64,000 nucleotides of DNA from Sulfuriferula sp. AH1 (GCF_002162035.1 NZ_CP021138.1:2480001-2544000); one strand, 5' to 3'. Shown: positions 9,723 to 19,608, counted from the first letter of the stretch. The notes: generated by a model from the letters alone, not told the origin. Program-made: numbers and translations.

Positions 9723-11381
9723 ATGCGTATCAATATGCCCGTCACCGATCATGAATATGTACTGGATGAAGAACGCTCGATTGTTTCCAAAACCGATCTT
9801 GCCGGCAGAATCGTTTACGTAAATCCGTATTTTTGCGAAGTCAGCGGATTCAGCCCGGACGAACTACTCGACGCACCACACAATATCTTGCGTCACCCGG
9901 ACATGCCCAGAGAGGCATTTGCCGACATGTGGCAAACCCTGAAATTGGGCTTGCCGTGGACCGGCCTGGTCAAAAACCGCTGCAAGAACGGTGACTATTA
10001 CTGGGTTAAAGCCAATGCCACGCCGATCCGGGAAAACGGCCAGGTGGTCGGTTATATGTCAGTACGCACCAAGCCTGAACGTGAAACGATCGACGCCACG
10101 GCACCGATTTACCAGAAATTCCTCAACAACCAGGCTAATGGCCTGAAAGTCTGCCGCGGCCAGGTCGTGCGTACCGGTCTGGCAGGCGCACTATCCCGAC
10201 TGGGCACTACGCCATTCACAACGCGTATCCATCTCAGCGCAATGCTGATCATGCTGTTTTCATTCATCGCCTACGCGCTGCCCGATCTGTTCGATATCCA
10301 TAGTCAAGCGTGGATACTGGCATCTGTCTTCATGGCGCTCGCAATCACCCTCAATCTATGGGTATTCCTGATCAAGCGGGTCGCTCAGCCGTTAAAACAG
10401 GCCACCGATATCGCCCGCGCGATCGCCGGTGGCGACCTCACCGTCAAATTCCATTCCGTTCAGAACGATGATGCCGGACAGCTGCTGCAGGCCCTGGAGC
10501 AGATGAATATCAACCTGGTTTCCATCATTGGCGACGTCCGCACCAATATCGCGACCCTCAATACCAGCGCCAAGGAAATCGCGGACGGCAATATGGATCT
10601 GGCCAATCGCACTGAGTCGCAAGCATCAAGCTTGCAGGAAACCGCCGCCAGCATGGAAGAGTTCGCCTCCACCGTAAAGGGCAATGCGAGCAATGCGATG
10701 CAGGCCAACCAACTGGCCGAAGCCGCATCCACCATCGCCATCAAAGGCGGCACCATCGTCAGCCAGGTCGGCGACACGATGAACGGCATAAGCAGTTCCG
10801 CGCATAAGATTTCCGACATTATCGGCCTAATCAACGGCATTGCATTCCAGACCAATATCCTCGCCCTCAATGCCGCGGTCGAAGCTGCGCGTGCCGGAGA
10901 ACAAGGCCGCGGCTTTGCCGTAGTCGCCACCGAAGTGCGCAGTCTGGCGCAGCGTTCCGCCGCTGCCGCAAAAGAAATCAAGGTGCTGATCGATGAATCT
11001 GCCGACAAGGTCGATGAAGGCAACAAGCTGGTACAGGAAACCAGACTCACCGTGGAAGACATCGTTAATTCAGTGCAAAAAGTCACCCAAATGATTAGCG
11101 AGATCACTGCCGCCAGCCGCGAACAAGGTATCGGTGTCGATCAGGTCAATCGCGCCATCAACGAAATGGACCGGATCACTCAGCAAAATGCCGCCCTGGT
11201 CGAACAAGCCGCGGTCGCCGCCGAAAGTCTGTTCGAACAATCCAACGGACTCGCGATGGCCGTCAGCGTTTTCAAATTCCAGCAAAATACGGGAGTCAGA
11301 CAGATCAAATCGGCAGCGGCATCCCACCGTCAAAAATTGAAAGTGCTGACGCCCACCGCTGCTCTCGGTGTCCAGCACTGA
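9723..11381 (+). CDS. PAS-containing methyl-accepting chemotaxis protein, Aer-like
   Basis: A 552-residue receptor. An N-terminal PAS domain (about 15-120: [40 protein letters not shown]) resembles Aer, which senses redox through FAD. Two membrane segments lie near 170-215, followed by HAMP ([20 protein letters not shown]). A long signalling helix bundle carries the hairpin tip [20 protein letters not shown], with [14 protein letters not shown] just after it. No C-terminal NWETF-type tether is present. It probably signals to CheA/CheW encoded elsewhere, for energy taxis. It lies 127 bases upstream of the c-di-GMP gene on the same strand. Confidence 0.9.
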   Translation: MRINMPVTDHEYVLDEERSIVSKTDLAGRIVYVNPYFCEVSGFSPDELLDAPHNILRHPDMPREAFADMWQTLKLGLPWTGLVKNRCKNGDYYWVKANATPIRENGQVVGYMSVRTKPERETIDATAPIYQKFLNNQANGLKVCRGQVVRTGLAGALSRLGTTPFTTRIHLSAMLIMLFSFIAYALPDLFDIHSQAWILASVFMALAITLNLWVFLIKRVAQPLKQATDIARAIAGGDLTVKFHSVQNDDAGQLLQALEQMNINLVSIIGDVRTNIATLNTSAKEIADGNMDLANRTESQASSLQETAASMEEFASTVKGNASNAMQANQLAEAASTIAIKGGTIVSQVGDTMNGISSSAHKISDIIGLINGIAFQTNILALNAAVEAARAGEQGRGFAVVATEVRSLAQRSAAAAKEIKVLIDESADKVDEGNKLVQETRLTVEDIVNSVQKVTQMISEITAASREQGIGVDQVNRAINEMDRITQQNAALVEQAAVAAESLFEQSNGLAMAVSVFKFQQNTGVRQIKSAAASHRQKLKVLTPTAALGVQH

Positions 11382-11508
11382 ATATATTCGACGGCAATTT
11401 CAACATGAAACCCCGCTTATGCGACTGCGGCGGACGACTTAAATCACGCCGCCTGCAGCCAGTAACAGTCCGGCAACTCTCAAACCAGGCAAGCTTCCTG
11501 CCGACGCC

Positions 11509-13278
11509 ATGCTGATCTCCCTGACCGCACTTCTGGGTTTGTTGGCGTTAGCGGGCCTGGCGCTGTATCGCTACCGGACCGAGCAAACGCAGGCGACACA
11601 ACGTCAGCAACTGGCCAGCCGTGTCTTCGAAACCACGGATGAAGCCATTATCGTCACTGACGCGGCGGTCAACATCATCGCGGTCAATCCGGCATTCTGC
11701 CGCATCACCGGCTACAGCGAAGAGGAAGTTCTGGGAAAGAATCCGCGCCTGCTCAGCTCCGGCCGCCATGACAAGCATCACTATCAGGCCATGTGGCAAG
11801 CATTGCTGAACGAAGGTAGCTGGGCCGGGGAAACCTGGAACCGGCGCAAAAATGGCGAGACTTTCCCGGAATGGCAAACCATCAGTGCGATCAGGGATGC
11901 CAAAGGAAAGCTCATTAATTACATTGCGGTTTTTGCCGACATCAGCACCATGCATCGTGCGCAGGCGAAGATCGAGAATCTGTCCTGGCGCGACCCGCTT
12001 ACCGGCCTGGCGAACCGGGCCCTGTTCCTCAACCGGCTGGAGCAGGCATTGGCCAATGCCGCGCGCGAAGGCCTGATCGCCTATGTATTGCTGCTCGACA
12101 TTGACCGCTTCAAGAACATCAACGAAGCTTTTGGCCTGATCACCGGCGATGCGGCACTCAAGGCCATCGCCGGGCATTTCGGCCAGGCGCTGCGCACGGA
12201 AGATGTGCTGGCGCGACTGGATTCGGACGTGTTTGCGCTGCTGCTGCCGTGCATGAGCGCTGACCGTACTGCAACCGGTCACGAGATCCTGGTAGTCGCG
12301 GAGAAACTGCGCAATCTGCTGCGCAACGGCATCGAAGTCGAAGGCAAGCTGATCCATCTCGATGCCGGCATCGGTATCAGCATCATCACCGAATCGTCGA
12401 ACGAAACCGCGCTCAACGTTCTGCACCATGCAGACATAGCCATGCGCCAGGCCAAATCCGCAGACAGCAACCGCATCGTGTTCTTTGAAGCCGCGATGGG
12501 ACAGGGCATCATGCAACTGTACCAGCTGGAGCAGGAACTGCATCAGGCGGTCGCGCAGAATCAGCTGCGCCTGTATCTGCAGCCGCAGGTCAACGCGAAC
12601 GGAGTGCAAATCGGCGCTGAAGCGCTGGTACGCTGGCAACACCCGGAACGCGGCCTGATCCCGCCCTCGGTATTCATCGCGCTGGCGGAAACCTCCGACC
12701 TGATCGTGGCGATAGACCGCTGGATGATGGCTGGCGTGTGCCAATTGCTGGCGCAACTTCAGGCGCGGAATAGTGCATTGCGCATTTCAGTCAACGTCAG
12801 CCCGCGGCATTTCCGGCGTGTCGACTTCATCGAGGAGATCAAACTGCAACTGGCAGCGACCGGCGCCGATGCCAGCCATCTGGCACTGGAAGTGACCGAA
12901 GGCCTGGTGATAGGCGATATCGACCAGGCCATTGCGAAAATGAACATGCTCAGCGCATTGGGCATCCATTTCTCGATGGACGACTTCGGCACCGGCTATT
13001 CCAGCCTGTCGCACCTGAAGCGCCTGCCGATCCGGGAACTGAAGATCGACAAGAGCTTCATTGACGACATCACCACCGACAGCAACGCTGCGGTACTGGT
13101 GGAGACCATACTGGCGGTAGCACGCCATATGCATTTGCAGGTCGTCGCAGAAGGCATCGAGACTCAGGAACAGGTGGATTTCCTGAACAGGCATGGCCGG
13201 GTCATTCATCAGGGCTACCTGTTCGGCCGCCCGGAACCGGTTGAGCAATGGCTGGAAAAACTGCCCGTGGCCGTTTAA
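11509..13278 (+). CDS. PAS-GGDEF-EAL protein with degenerate GGDEF
   Basis: 589 residues: one short membrane helix at the N-terminus, PAS (about 35-155), GGDEF-like domain (about 160-325) and EAL (about 335-580). In the GGDEF domain the active loop reads DSDVF instead of GGDEF, so diguanylate cyclase activity is unlikely. The EAL domain keeps EALVRW, NVSPRHF, DDFGTGYSSLSHLKRLP, KIDKSFI and VVAEGIET, so phosphodiesterase activity is likely. The product would be a PAS-controlled c-di-GMP hydrolase. The short N-terminus suggests a lost periplasmic sensor or a different true start. Its stop overlaps the convergent HAD gene by four bases. Confidence 0.88.
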   Translation: MLISLTALLGLLALAGLALYRYRTEQTQATQRQQLASRVFETTDEAIIVTDAAVNIIAVNPAFCRITGYSEEEVLGKNPRLLSSGRHDKHHYQAMWQALLNEGSWAGETWNRRKNGETFPEWQTISAIRDAKGKLINYIAVFADISTMHRAQAKIENLSWRDPLTGLANRALFLNRLEQALANAAREGLIAYVLLLDIDRFKNINEAFGLITGDAALKAIAGHFGQALRTEDVLARLDSDVFALLLPCMSADRTATGHEILVVAEKLRNLLRNGIEVEGKLIHLDAGIGISIITESSNETALNVLHHADIAMRQAKSADSNRIVFFEAAMGQGIMQLYQLEQELHQAVAQNQLRLYLQPQVNANGVQIGAEALVRWQHPERGLIPPSVFIALAETSDLIVAIDRWMMAGVCQLLAQLQARNSALRISVNVSPRHFRRVDFIEEIKLQLAATGADASHLALEVTEGLVIGDIDQAIAKMNMLSALGIHFSMDDFGTGYSSLSHLKRLPIRELKIDKSFIDDITTDSNAAVLVETILAVARHMHLQVVAEGIETQEQVDFLNRHGRVIHQGYLFGRPEPVEQWLEKLPVAV

Positions 13279-13880
13279 ACTTCAGGCATCCGACGGTAAT
13301 AAGCGTGATCTGCCAGCGCCAGCAGCTCACGGTCGCCTTTGCTGTCGCCGTACGCATACAGCGTGTACGCCTCACGCTCCCCCAGTAGCGCCTGCAGTCG
13401 TCGCGTTTTCTCGACCCCGTAGCAATTGGCACCGGACAGCTGCCCGGTATAGACATCCGCAGCCGTCACCAGACGCGAGCCGATGATCTCGGTAATGCCC
13501 ACCGTCTGCGCCCACGGCTGCAAATAGCACTCCAGCGAAGCGCTGACAATCACGCAGCGATGGCCCTGTTGCTGGTGCCAGCGCAAACGCGCCAATGCGC
13601 CGGGGCGGATCTGTGCAGGCAGTTGCCGCGTAGCGAAATCATGCGCGATCTGCCGGATGGCCTCGACTTCCTTTCCGCTCAGAAACTTGGCCAGCACCCG
13701 CGCCTTGGCATGATGATTTTTCACCAGCCCCAGACCATAACCCAGCAGCACCGGAGACAGGCTGAGCATCTGCTGCGCATAGCGCACATTGCCCGCCACT
13801 GCGCGCAGGAACGGCAGAAAACTGTCGCCATGGGTCAGCGTCCCGTCAAAATCGAATGCGGCGACCACCGGCCTGGTCAT
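13275..13880 (-). CDS. HAD-superfamily IB phosphatase
   Basis: 201 residues with motif I DFDGTLT at the N-terminus, motif II IVSASLE, a conserved lysine region (GVEKTRRLQ) and motif IV YGDSKGDRELLALAD. This is the phosphoserine-phosphatase-like subfamily with a helical cap. In the same operon as DprE1/DprE2-like genes it could remove the 5-phosphate from polyprenyl-phosphoryl-ribose 5-phosphate (inference from context). It overlaps the SDR gene stop/start by four bases (ATGA). Confidence 0.85.
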   Translation of the reverse strand: MTRPVVAAFDFDGTLTHGDSFLPFLRAVAGNVRYAQQMLSLSPVLLGYGLGLVKNHHAKARVLAKFLSGKEVEAIRQIAHDFATRQLPAQIRPGALARLRWHQQQGHRCVIVSASLECYLQPWAQTVGITEIIGSRLVTAADVYTGQLSGANCYGVEKTRRLQALLGEREAYTLYAYGDSKGDRELLALADHAYYRRMPEV

Positions 13881-14614
13881 AATTTCAGACGCTTGAACAC
13901 GGCTTCAGGAATGGCCTTGATAATCAGCATGATGTAGCGCCAGAACCACGGCAGGTAAATCACATCGCCGGATCTGCCCAGCGCGCGCACGATGCGCTCG
14001 CCGATGTATTGCGGCGAAGCCACCAGAAACAGGCCAGGCATGCCGTAAGTCATTGCGGTATCGACAAAACCCGGTTTCACGGTGATGACCCGCACGCCGC
14101 TCGCGAACAGCCGGTTGCGCAAACCTTGCAGATACAGGCTCAGCGCCCCCTTGGCGGCGCCATAGGTATAGTTGCTCTGCCGCCCGCGGTCGCCGGCCAC
14201 CGAGCTGATGCCGATGATGAAGCCCTGCTTGCGCGCTTCCAGATAATTGGCGCAATGGCTGAGTATCGACGCAGCGGCGGTGAAGTTGATCAATATCACT
14301 TCTGCGCCCACGCTGAAATCGCGTGCGGCCTGCTGGTCGCCGAGGTGACCGAGCGCCAGCACCACGCCATCCATCCCGCCCATCTCGGCAAGCGCCCGGG
14401 TGAAAAAGCGGCCATGACTACTGGTGTCTTCAGCGGCAAACAGGCCGCTGAAGACAGTGACGCGATAGCGCAGCTGCAAGTCAGCGGCGATACGCGCAAG
14501 CTCGTCGCCATTACGCCCTGCGAGGTAGAGATCGTAATCCTTCGCCGCAAAAGCCTCGGCAGTGGCGCGAGCAATGGCGGAAGTGGCACCCAGAACAAGT
14601 ACGGTTTTACGCAT
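13877..14614 (-). CDS. SDR oxidoreductase, DprE2-like
   Basis: 245 residues with the Rossmann motif VLGATSAIARATAEAF, the catalytic serine in IGISSVAGDRGRQSN and the YTYGAAKGAL catalytic Tyr/Lys pair. The C-terminal PWFWRYIMLIIKAIP is a membrane-binding helix typical of DprE2-type enzymes. In mycobacteria DprE2 reduces the 2-keto intermediate made by DprE1, finishing the epimerisation of decaprenyl-phosphoryl ribose to arabinose. The gene overlaps the DprE1-like gene upstream by eight bases, as in known dprE1-dprE2 pairs. Confidence 0.85.
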   Translation of the reverse strand: MRKTVLVLGATSAIARATAEAFAAKDYDLYLAGRNGDELARIAADLQLRYRVTVFSGLFAAEDTSSHGRFFTRALAEMGGMDGVVLALGHLGDQQAARDFSVGAEVILINFTAAASILSHCANYLEARKQGFIIGISSVAGDRGRQSNYTYGAAKGALSLYLQGLRNRLFASGVRVITVKPGFVDTAMTYGMPGLFLVASPQYIGERIVRALGRSGDVIYLPWFWRYIMLIIKAIPEAVFKRLKL

Positions 14615-15959
14615 AGCCTATCCCCAATCGACGTGACAGGCTGGACTGGAAGCGGAGCGCCGGATCGACATCCTGCTTGATCGCCAGCCATTCCGCATAA
14701 CGCGGATACATCACGCGGAATTCCTGCGGCGTAAGCACCGCATCTTTCGCCAGATACACGCGTCCGCCGTAATGCAGCACGATCTCGTCCAGCTTTTTGA
14801 GCAATGCGAATACGCCGCTGTCGCGCAGCGGAATGTCCAGCGCCAGGGTATATCCCGTCATCGGGAACGACAGCAAACCCTGATCCTGCGGGCCGAGGCG
14901 TTTCAATACCGCAAGGAACGACGGACGGCGGCTTTGCGACAGCGTTTTCAGTAACGCCGTCACCGCCTCGAACGCGCCGCTGTCCGGAATCACGCACTGA
15001 TACTGCACGAAGCCGCGCTTGCCATACAACCGGTTCCAGTGCGCAATGCCGTCCAGCGGATAGAAATACTCGGTGTAATGCGCCAGGAATGGCGCGGTCT
15101 TGCGGCCCTGTTGCCGGTAATACAGTGCATTGAACAGCTTCACCGTGAACGGATTCAATGCCATCGCCGGCAAATCGAACGGAATACTGCGTGACCGCCT
15201 GGGCCGCGCGGTCTGGGGCAACGCCACGGGATAATTTTCCTGCTCGGCATGGTGGCCGCACATCAGCACACTGCGCCCCAGACTGATGCCGCTTGCCAGG
15301 CAATCTATCCACGCCACGGTGTATTTATCGTCCAGCGTCGCATTGTTGAACAGCGCGAAAGTCTCCCCCAGATTTCTTGAAGTGTGATGCCGCACTTGCA
15401 TAAACGGACTGCTGACGGGAATGAGCTGCAGGCTCACTTCGCCGATGATGCCGGTCAGCCCCATGCCCCCCACCGTCGCCCAGAATAACGCCGCATTGTG
15501 CGAAGCCGAGCAGGTCACCCGGCTGGCGTCCGCCAGTATCAACTCGATTGCGATGACATGCTGGCTGAAGGCGCCGTCCGTATGGTGATTCTTGCCATGC
15601 ACGTCCGCCGCGACACAGCCGCCCAACGACGCGAACCGGGTTCCCGGCGTCACCGGCAGAAACCAGCCCTGCGGCACGATCACGTCGAGTATCTCTGCCA
15701 GCGTTATGCCTGCTTCAGCGCGCAGTACGCCGGTCGCGGTATTGAATTCCCGCAGGCGATTGACGCGTTCGGTCAGGATTACCTGCTTGCCCAGCGCGGC
15801 ATCGCCATAACTGCGTCCCTGCCCGCGAGCGATCTGCTGGGCGGCTGTAGGCCGCAAATCCTGATAGCGCTCGGGGCGCACCTGATCACAAACTTCGACC
15901 GGATAACGCCCCCAGCCGGATAATGGCCTGCTCAATACAGGTATGGCTGAAGTGCTCAT
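14607..15959 (-). CDS. FAD-linked oxidase, DprE1-like
   Basis: 450 residues from MSTSAIPVLSRPLSGWGRYP. The frame is open further upstream, but only this start leaves the preceding glycosyltransferase gene intact (10-base gap). The FAD-binding region has ARGQGRSYGDAAL, then TPGTRFASLGGCVAADVHGK and NHHTDGAFSQHVI, which match DprE1 (the GRSYGD and HGKNHH motifs). The C-terminal substrate domain includes KRGFVQYQCVIPD and VYLAKDAVLTPQEFRVMYP. DprE1 oxidises the C2 hydroxyl of polyprenyl-phosphoryl ribose. The cysteine targeted by benzothiazinones in mycobacteria cannot be placed with confidence here. Confidence 0.87.
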   Translation of the reverse strand: MSTSAIPVLSRPLSGWGRYPVEVCDQVRPERYQDLRPTAAQQIARGQGRSYGDAALGKQVILTERVNRLREFNTATGVLRAEAGITLAEILDVIVPQGWFLPVTPGTRFASLGGCVAADVHGKNHHTDGAFSQHVIAIELILADASRVTCSASHNAALFWATVGGMGLTGIIGEVSLQLIPVSSPFMQVRHHTSRNLGETFALFNNATLDDKYTVAWIDCLASGISLGRSVLMCGHHAEQENYPVALPQTARPRRSRSIPFDLPAMALNPFTVKLFNALYYRQQGRKTAPFLAHYTEYFYPLDGIAHWNRLYGKRGFVQYQCVIPDSGAFEAVTALLKTLSQSRRPSFLAVLKRLGPQDQGLLSFPMTGYTLALDIPLRDSGVFALLKKLDEIVLHYGGRVYLAKDAVLTPQEFRVMYPRYAEWLAIKQDVDPALRFQSSLSRRLGIGYA

Positions 15960-15969
15960 ATTTCCCCAA

Positions 15970-17475
15970 TCAGCGCGGGCAACTGGCGCCGGCAAAATAT
16001 TTATCGCAAAAGTAACAGTTTTTGTAAGGCAGAAACGCCGGGATCCGATAATAACGGTCACGAATTTGCGTGAGGATGCCGTCATGATAGGCCGGGTAAT
16101 TAAAATTATAGCCGAGCGTCAGATAAAAAATCGCATCGCGCACTTTCAGCTCGCGCACTTCGACGCGCGCAAAATACGGCGTATATTTCCGCAGCTCGGG
16201 CGGCGATTTGTCGATGGTAAGAATGTTGCGCCCCGCCATCTGCCGGTAATCGGTATTCATGTCGTCCTGCCGGGCATGCTGCGACCCCGCACCGTACACG
16301 AAGAACTCCCGGCCGGCGTGATAGGAGATGATGGCCGAATTGGAATAACCGTCCGTCGCCATCAGGAAATCATGCTGGTAAGGGCGCAATGCAGCGAGCA
16401 CCTCATCATTGTGCATGAGGAACACATAGCCGCTATACAGCTTCTTGCTGTGCTGCCATGCAGAAGCCGGCGCAGCCAGCAAACCGGCGATGATCAGCAG
16501 ATGCACCGCCGTAAACCAGGCCATGAATTTCGCGGTCCTGAGCAGTTGCGGCACCGTCAAATGCAGGGCCAGCAACAGGTAGAAGAACGGATAGAACGCC
16601 AGTACCCAGTGCAGACCGATGGTTTTTTTCACCGACAGCAGCAGGAAGAAGGCGATCGGCACCCAGAATGCAAAGGCGTACAGCCTGAAATCAATCCGGG
16701 CAAACGGCCTGGCCGCACCGCGCTGCCGCCACCAGTAATACACGATGGGCGGCGTCATCAGGTACAGCGTCGTGCCCAGATAAGTCAGCACATCCTTGTA
16801 CGAGAACTGCGCGCCCTGATTGCGGTTGTACAGGTTGAACAGGATGTTGTCCCAGCAATGCGTGTAATTCCAGTACACATTCACCGCCACGAACGGCATC
16901 GCCGCCAGCACCAGCAGCAGAAAACCGAACCAGCGCTGCCTGCGCTGCGGCGTAAACAGGAAGAATACCAGATACGCCAGCCCCAGCAGCACCGCAAAAT
17001 ACTTGGACAGGAACGCCAGACCCATCGCCGCGCCCGAAAGCACGTACCAGCCCAGCTGATCGCGCTGCAAAGCACGCACCAGCGCATACACCGAGAGGAA
17101 CACAAACAGGATCAGCGGCGTATCGGTCGTGATCAGCACGTCCATGATATTGACCGGCGAGATCAGGAAGATCATCGCCGCGAGTGCGGCGCGGCTGGCA
17201 TCCAGCGGCTTGAGCAGGCGATAGATGCCCATGCCGATCAGCGTGGAAAACAGCACCGCCGGCAAACGCATCACCAGCTCGCCGTCGCCGATGAAGCGCA
17301 GCAGATAGATGATCCAGCCCACCATCGGCGGATGATCGTAATAACCGAAATCGAGATGTCTGGCCCAGATGATGAAATACGCCTCGTCCCCCGACATCGG
17401 CAGAAAAAACGCCAAGGCGAGCTTGACGACGAGGGTAAGGACGAGAGTACGCTGATAAGCTGTTTGCAGGTTCAT
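15970..17475 (-). CDS. GT39/ArnT-like membrane glycosyltransferase
   Basis: 501 residues with about twelve membrane helices. The first periplasmic loop has the catalytic signature SGDEAYFIIWARHLDFGYYD followed by HPPMVGW, which defines GT39/GT83 enzymes such as ArnT and protein mannosyltransferases. These enzymes take a sugar from a polyprenyl-phosphate donor on the periplasmic side. The C-terminal soluble part includes CYFCDKYF. As the first gene of an operon with DprE1/DprE2-like genes it likely uses the pentose lipid that pathway makes; the acceptor (lipid A, protein or glycan) is unknown. Confidence 0.85.
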   Translation of the reverse strand: MNLQTAYQRTLVLTLVVKLALAFFLPMSGDEAYFIIWARHLDFGYYDHPPMVGWIIYLLRFIGDGELVMRLPAVLFSTLIGMGIYRLLKPLDASRAALAAMIFLISPVNIMDVLITTDTPLILFVFLSVYALVRALQRDQLGWYVLSGAAMGLAFLSKYFAVLLGLAYLVFFLFTPQRRQRWFGFLLLVLAAMPFVAVNVYWNYTHCWDNILFNLYNRNQGAQFSYKDVLTYLGTTLYLMTPPIVYYWWRQRGAARPFARIDFRLYAFAFWVPIAFFLLLSVKKTIGLHWVLAFYPFFYLLLALHLTVPQLLRTAKFMAWFTAVHLLIIAGLLAAPASAWQHSKKLYSGYVFLMHNDEVLAALRPYQHDFLMATDGYSNSAIISYHAGREFFVYGAGSQHARQDDMNTDYRQMAGRNILTIDKSPPELRKYTPYFARVEVRELKVRDAIFYLTLGYNFNYPAYHDGILTQIRDRYYRIPAFLPYKNCYFCDKYFAGASCPR

Positions 17476-17551
17476 TCAGCGATTTTACCTCAACCTAATC
17501 GCCCACATTCGGGTTAAAATGAGATTTTTAAATTAACCTCACGGAGTCGTC

Positions 17552-18004
17552 ATGAACGATCAGGAACAACAAGCGGTTTTTGCGATTGAAAAACTGTACG
17601 TCAAGGATTTATCAGTAGAAGTGCCTAACGCACCGCAAATTTTCCTGGAGCGCGACGCACCTGAAATCGACGTGCAGTTGGCCACGCATAGCGCGCCTGT
17701 CGCTGAAGACATCTACGAGACCACCCTTACCGCAACCGTTACCGCCAAAATCGGCGACAAGGTGATGTTCCTGGTCGAAGTCGCCCAGTCCGGCATTTTC
17801 CGCATCGCCCAGATCCCTGCCGAACAACTGAACCCGGTACTGGGTATCGGCTGCCCCAATATCGTGTTCCCGTATTTGCGCGAAACCGTCTCCGATCTGG
17901 TGACGCGCGCAGGCTTCCCGCCGGTGATCCTGAATCCGGTCAATTTTGAAGCCATGTACATGCAGCAACAGCAGGAATCCAACGAAACCGGCACCACGCA
18001 CTAA
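17552..18004 (+). CDS. secB: Protein-export chaperone SecB
   Basis: 150 residues. The family core is present: FAIEKLYVKDLSVEVPNAPQ, YETTLTATVTAKIGDKVMFL, IFRIAQIPAEQLNPVLGIGC and PYLRETVSDLVTRAGFPPVI. SecB is a cytoplasmic homotetramer that keeps preproteins unfolded and hands them to SecA. The start follows CACGGAG. It is the first gene of secB-SH3-gpsA, a common order in proteobacteria, and is divergent from the glycosyltransferase operon. Confidence 0.96.
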   Translation: MNDQEQQAVFAIEKLYVKDLSVEVPNAPQIFLERDAPEIDVQLATHSAPVAEDIYETTLTATVTAKIGDKVMFLVEVAQSGIFRIAQIPAEQLNPVLGIGCPNIVFPYLRETVSDLVTRAGFPPVILNPVNFEAMYMQQQQESNETGTTH

Positions 18005-18011
18005 AACTGGC

Positions 18012-18446
18012 ATGATACGGCGCTTACTCCTATCCATCCTCATGCTGGCTGCAGTGCCGGCACAAGCACTGGATTTCCGCTCAACCGCAAATCCGGCGGC
18101 GGTACTGTATGACGCACCATCGACGACAGCCAGGCCACTATTCGTGCTGAGCAAAGGCTACCCGCTGGAAGTTGTGGTCAGCATTACCGGATGGGCAAAA
18201 GTGCGTGACAGCAGCGGCGCGATGGCATGGATACAAGCCGCGCAACTTTCGGCAACCCATACCGTCGTCGTGCGCCATGCCACCCAGATCCGCGCCCAGG
18301 CGCAAGACAACGCCCCCGTCAACGCACAGGTCGCTGCAGGCGTCATTCTGGAATGGCTGGAAAACGCCAGCGGCGGCTGGGCAAAAGTGCGCCTGCCCGA
18401 CCAGAGCGTCGGCTATATCAAACTCGATCAGGTGTGGGGCGCATGA
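18012..18446 (+). CDS. Secreted SH3-domain protein
   Basis: 144 residues from the ATG at 18012, just after secB. A signal peptide (MIRRLLLSILMLAAVPAQA) is followed by two bacterial SH3-like repeats. The first includes LYDAPSTTARPLFVLSKGYP and ITGWAKVRDSSGAMAWI. The second includes VAAGVILEWLENASGGWAKV and ends in VGYIKLDQVWG. Such proteins act in the periplasm, possibly on cell wall binding. Its stop overlaps the gpsA start (ATGA). Confidence 0.85.
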   Translation: MIRRLLLSILMLAAVPAQALDFRSTANPAAVLYDAPSTTARPLFVLSKGYPLEVVVSITGWAKVRDSSGAMAWIQAAQLSATHTVVVRHATQIRAQAQDNAPVNAQVAAGVILEWLENASGGWAKVRLPDQSVGYIKLDQVWGA

Positions 18447-19447
18447 ATATCGCGATACTCGGCGCGGGGGCATGGGGCACAGCGCTCGCCGTCAATTTTG
18501 CCAAGCGCCATGACGTGACTTTATGGGCACGCAATCCGGCACAAGTTGCCACGATGCAGCAAACCCGCACCAATGCGAGGTATTTGCCGGGCGTTGCGCT
18601 ACCCGAACAGCTCGCATTTTCTGCCGATCTCGCGGCCACGGTCGCCGTAGCCGATGTCGTCATCGTCGCAACACCGAGCGGCGCCTTTCGCAGCGTACTC
18701 AAGAGCATTGCCGATCAGGTGGCATACACACCGGTGATCTGGGTATGCAAGGGTTTCGAATCGGGCACCATGAAACTGCCGCATCAGGTCGCAGCCGAAA
18801 CGCTGCCTGCGACCACCCCGCGCGGCGTATTATCCGGCCCAAGTTTTGCCCAGGAAGTCGCAGCAGGGCTGCCCACTGCACTCACCCTCGCCAGCCAGAA
18901 TCCTGCTGCCTTGTGCGTCGCCAGCCTGCTGCACGATCATCATCTGCGGGTTTACACCAGCACCGATGTCATCGGCGTGGAAGTCGGCGGCGCGTTAAAG
19001 AATGTCATCGCCATCGCCGCCGGCATTTCCGACGGCCTGCACTTCGGTTACAACGCCCGCGCGGCACTGATTTCGCGCAGCCTCGCCGAAATGACCCGCC
19101 TCGGCCATGCGCTGGGCGGCCAGACCGAGACCTTCATGGGACTCACCGGCATGGGCGACCTGATCCTCACCGCCACTGCCGACCTGTCACGCAACCGCCA
19201 GGTCGGTTTGCGTCTGGCCGCCGGCATGAGCCTGGAAGCCATCCTGCGTGATCTCGGCCACATCGCCGAAGGCGTCACCACCGCACGTGAAGTCGATCAG
19301 CTCGCGCAACAGCTTGGCGTGGACATGCCCATCGTCCATGCCGTGTGCCAGATACTGTATCAGGGCGTCGCACCGAAAACCGCGGTTGAAGCACTGCTCA
19401 ATCGCGAACCCAAGGCGGAGTCAGGCGACAGCAAGACTGCGCCATAG
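18443..19447 (+). CDS. gpsA: NAD(P)-dependent glycerol-3-phosphate dehydrogenase
   Basis: 334 residues. GpsA reduces dihydroxyacetone phosphate to sn-glycerol-3-phosphate for phospholipid synthesis in the cytoplasm. The N-terminal NAD motif is ILGAGAWGTALAVNFAKR, then VIVATPSGAFRSVL and WVCKGFE. The catalytic region has GPSFAQEVAAGLPTAL, EVGGALKNVIAIAAGISDGL (catalytic lysine), TFMGLTGMGDLILT and SRNRQVG. Length and motif order are normal. It is coupled to the SH3 gene upstream. Confidence 0.96.
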   Translation: MNIAILGAGAWGTALAVNFAKRHDVTLWARNPAQVATMQQTRTNARYLPGVALPEQLAFSADLAATVAVADVVIVATPSGAFRSVLKSIADQVAYTPVIWVCKGFESGTMKLPHQVAAETLPATTPRGVLSGPSFAQEVAAGLPTALTLASQNPAALCVASLLHDHHLRVYTSTDVIGVEVGGALKNVIAIAAGISDGLHFGYNARAALISRSLAEMTRLGHALGGQTETFMGLTGMGDLILTATADLSRNRQVGLRLAAGMSLEAILRDLGHIAEGVTTAREVDQLAQQLGVDMPIVHAVCQILYQGVAPKTAVEALLNREPKAESGDSKTAP

Positions 19448-19608
19448 CGCGACCCTTCCGCGCCCCATCCGACGCGCAATCACCTGCATCACTTGCCGCC
19501 AGCACAAAATCGCCACCGGTTCGATTCCACAGCAAGAAACGGAGTGCGCCCGGTAAAATCCTCGCTAAAATGAATCATCAGTGCAAAATGCGAGCGAGGA
19601 ACACCATC

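Noticed and set aside
16000-17517. Long plus-strand frame opposite the GT39 gene
   Set aside because: It is the antisense shadow of a GC-rich membrane protein, rich in H/Q/R with no domain.
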